A stretch of 64,000 nucleotides of DNA, from NCBI GenBank assembly GCA_003254905.1, contig QANU01105470.1, positions 7,888-71,887 of the forward strand, read 5' to 3'. The stretch comes from Nissolia schottii. Its lineage: Eukaryota > Streptophyta > Magnoliopsida > Fabales > Fabaceae. Below, one piece after another: positions 62,331-64,000 of the stretch; the first letter of the stretch is position 1, and every line of letters begins with the position of its first letter. Position numbers and translations under genes: made by a program. The notes under the pieces were generated by a model that had not been told where the DNA came from, ran no database searches, and was given only the letters and a program-made list of their open reading frames with translations.

Positions 62331-63179
62331 TGTGACATCCCGACCCTTTCCTTACGACAGTTTCGCTCGAATTCTAATTTTTCAAGATAATTACAGCACG
62401 ATAGGGACATTTATTGAGGCTGAGAAAATTATTTGGAACATTAATTGCTTCCAAATGTCAGCCGAAATAAATGTTTCGTGGTCTTGCGGGATACCACAAG
62501 GTCCATGCCAATTTCTACCCAAATGGAAACCCCGTCAGGTCCTAAAGGTATTCGTAAAGCATACCCCAGAGGAGAGATGTTCCCGAATACCTTAATCTGA
62601 CATGCCACTAGGGCAAGGGAAATTGGTAGATCGCGGGGACGTGCTCGGAATATTTTTATGATATCTGTACGAGCGCGAAAAATGATCAGATAGATATTTT
62701 TATAAAATAAAAATATAATATTAGATTTTTATAAAACTAAAATAAAAAGAAGGAGAAAAGGAAAAAGGGGGAGCAGGGGGGACGTGACCTTGCCTATAAA
62801 AGGCCCCAGAGTTTCCTTCAGATGTAAGGAAAGGAGAGAATATTTGGAAAAGTTATGCTGTCAGTGTCGTGCCAGCACATCCCGGTTCCGTTACCAAGCC
62901 TAGGAAAATAGGAGGAATACACCCGAGTGACGAGGACAGTTCCCTCATCACGGATCTCGGACTGGAACGCACATAAGTGGGTAATCTTAAGCCCACTGTC
63001 TATGTGGATTAATTTTTAACTGTATATGTGTTTATTTGTATATCTGACTGTAGATCCGATTAGTAGTATTTTGGGGGGATATTGGATAAAAAGGGTTTTG
63101 TGAAATATTGAGAAATGAAACGCATAACTGTACCAATTGGAACCCTAGGAACAGTGGAAATTGAGAACTGGAGTCTCGG

Positions 63180-63430
63180 GGAGGCGATTTTTTAAGCAAT
63201 TACTCGAATACGCAAGGAATTCAGTCGAATGAAAGCCAAAACGAGCTTTCCTTCGAATGAATTCCACTGCAGTCAAATGAAGGCGAATTTTTGGGATTTC
63301 AATCGAATGAATCCCCTAGTATTCGAATGAAAGAATGCCGAGGGAATTCAGGCGAATGAAAACCTATTCCAATCGAATGAAAGAACTTCGAGGGATTTCA
63401 TTCGAATGCCCCTCCAAGTATTCGAATAAA
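63180..63430. repeat. ATTCGAATGAA array
   Basis: About ten copies of TCGAATGAA or close variants, many within the palindrome ATTCGAAT, spaced 15-35 bp. Confidence 0.9.
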
Positions 63431-63824
63431 ACCTGGCAGAACTGAGACTTTAGTGATTCTAAGGGATCCAAGGGGTACACAATGGTCTATTTTTGCATAG
63501 TAAGGCATGCATCATGAGGAATGGGTTGTGTATAGGTATTAGAGCAACCCTAGAGAATTAGAGGTCAATCACCTAATGCATAAAGATAATAACGGAGCTT
63601 AGGGAACACTTATATAGTTATATGTTAGGAAGCCCTCTCTTGGCGAAGTCTTACAGACAAGCCCCTCACCAGTTCACAAAGTTTGATTGTCGATGTGTTA
63701 CCTTGCCATCCTTACAAGTTTGGATTGGTTAACGAATCAGTCGCCCCAGGGTGGATTGGTTCGAAGAGGTTAATGACACCGGAAGGTAGATGATGGATAG
63801 AAAAGGCGAAAGTAGAGGAAAAAG

Positions 63825-63975
63825 CGCTAACCCGGCAAGCCGGTATGCGTAAGGAGATAAAGAGCTAACCCGGCTAGCCGGTATGCCTATGGAAAAAATG
63901 CACTAACCCGGCAAGCCGGTACGTGCCAAAGCGGAGAAGTAGGACGCTAACCTGGCCAGCTGGTACGCGTAAGAG
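63825..63975. repeat. CTAACCCGGCAAGCCGGTA array
   Basis: Four units at about 63828, 63866, 63902 and 63950, each with a strong CCGGC-AA-GCCGG dyad or its variant. Confidence 0.92.
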
Positions 63976-64000
63976 ATCCCCAACTCCCCCATACATTATA

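Larger units (their letters stand above)
62331..64000 (+). mobile_element. Tekay-like LTR inserted in the gag, cut by window edge
   Basis: Starts TGTGACATCCCGACC. It contains the LTR box (about 62620-62680), TATAAAAG (62795), ATAAGTGGGTAATC (about 62974) and two arrays found in no other copy here. The right end lies beyond the window, so solo or full-length status is unknown. Confidence 0.8.

Noticed and set aside
63825-63975. CRISPR-like or satellite appearance of the arrays here and at 4431-4685
   Set aside because: Units are degenerate with spacers of uneven length, lie in LTRs of a plant genome, and have no cas genes.

Overview
This is a plant nuclear window, very probably a eudicot and possibly a legume; the sequence does not settle the species. 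The signs are one intact cytosolic ribosomal protein gene (RPL13A, four exons, with site II and telo-box promoter motifs), AT-rich intergenic DNA, and a deep stack of nested Ty3/gypsy LTRs, with smaller amounts of LINE, TRIM, hAT and other TIR DNA. Host genes are sparse. RPL13A (16886-18305, +) looks whole. A second gene on the minus strand (three coding exons, 42782-43353) reads like the start of a conserved plant protein of unknown function. A lone terminal exon lies at 33132-33328 (-).

Layout. 1-7468: minus-strand Tekay-like LTR DNA carrying GC-rich minisatellites, split by a 3.3 kb plus-strand solo LTR. 7469-10150: remnants of a second gypsy element (Tat-like gag) split by a 1.5 kb solo LTR. 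10150-16500: AT-rich DNA with a non-autonomous hAT, a LINE 3' end with an open RNase H domain, a Copia-like LTR edge and a TIR element. 16700-18305: RPL13A. 18899-19579: a scrambled hAT-related copy and a GC-rich island. 20584-29286: three levels of nested LTRs. 29287-35920: another LTR family, a Helitron-like end, a TIR element and LINE fragments. 35921-39829: an LTR whose assembly contains near-identical contig ends joined by single Ns. 40656-41370: a short LTR followed by a 251-N gap. 41371-45340: the second host gene and a possible TIR element. 45530-49858: older LTRs holding an insertion with unusual inverted ends. 49909-50668: a complete TRIM. 51143-64000: a 1 kb LTR, then a Tekay-like element with 5' LTR, primer binding site and gag, whose LTR and gag each host further LTR insertions.

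The dominant theme is one large LTR family beginning TGTAACATCCC and ending in GGTGTTACA, GGGATGTTACA or GGGTGTTTCA. Its members share a promoter-proximal box, a TATA motif in several copies and a donor-like GTGGGTAA. At matching places they carry different minisatellites, mostly built on short GC-rich dyads. Matched 5-bp target duplications give the order of several insertions. The conserved box plus the exchangeable arrays, and the insertion at 45909-46422 with two inverted LTR 3' ends, are the least ordinary observations.
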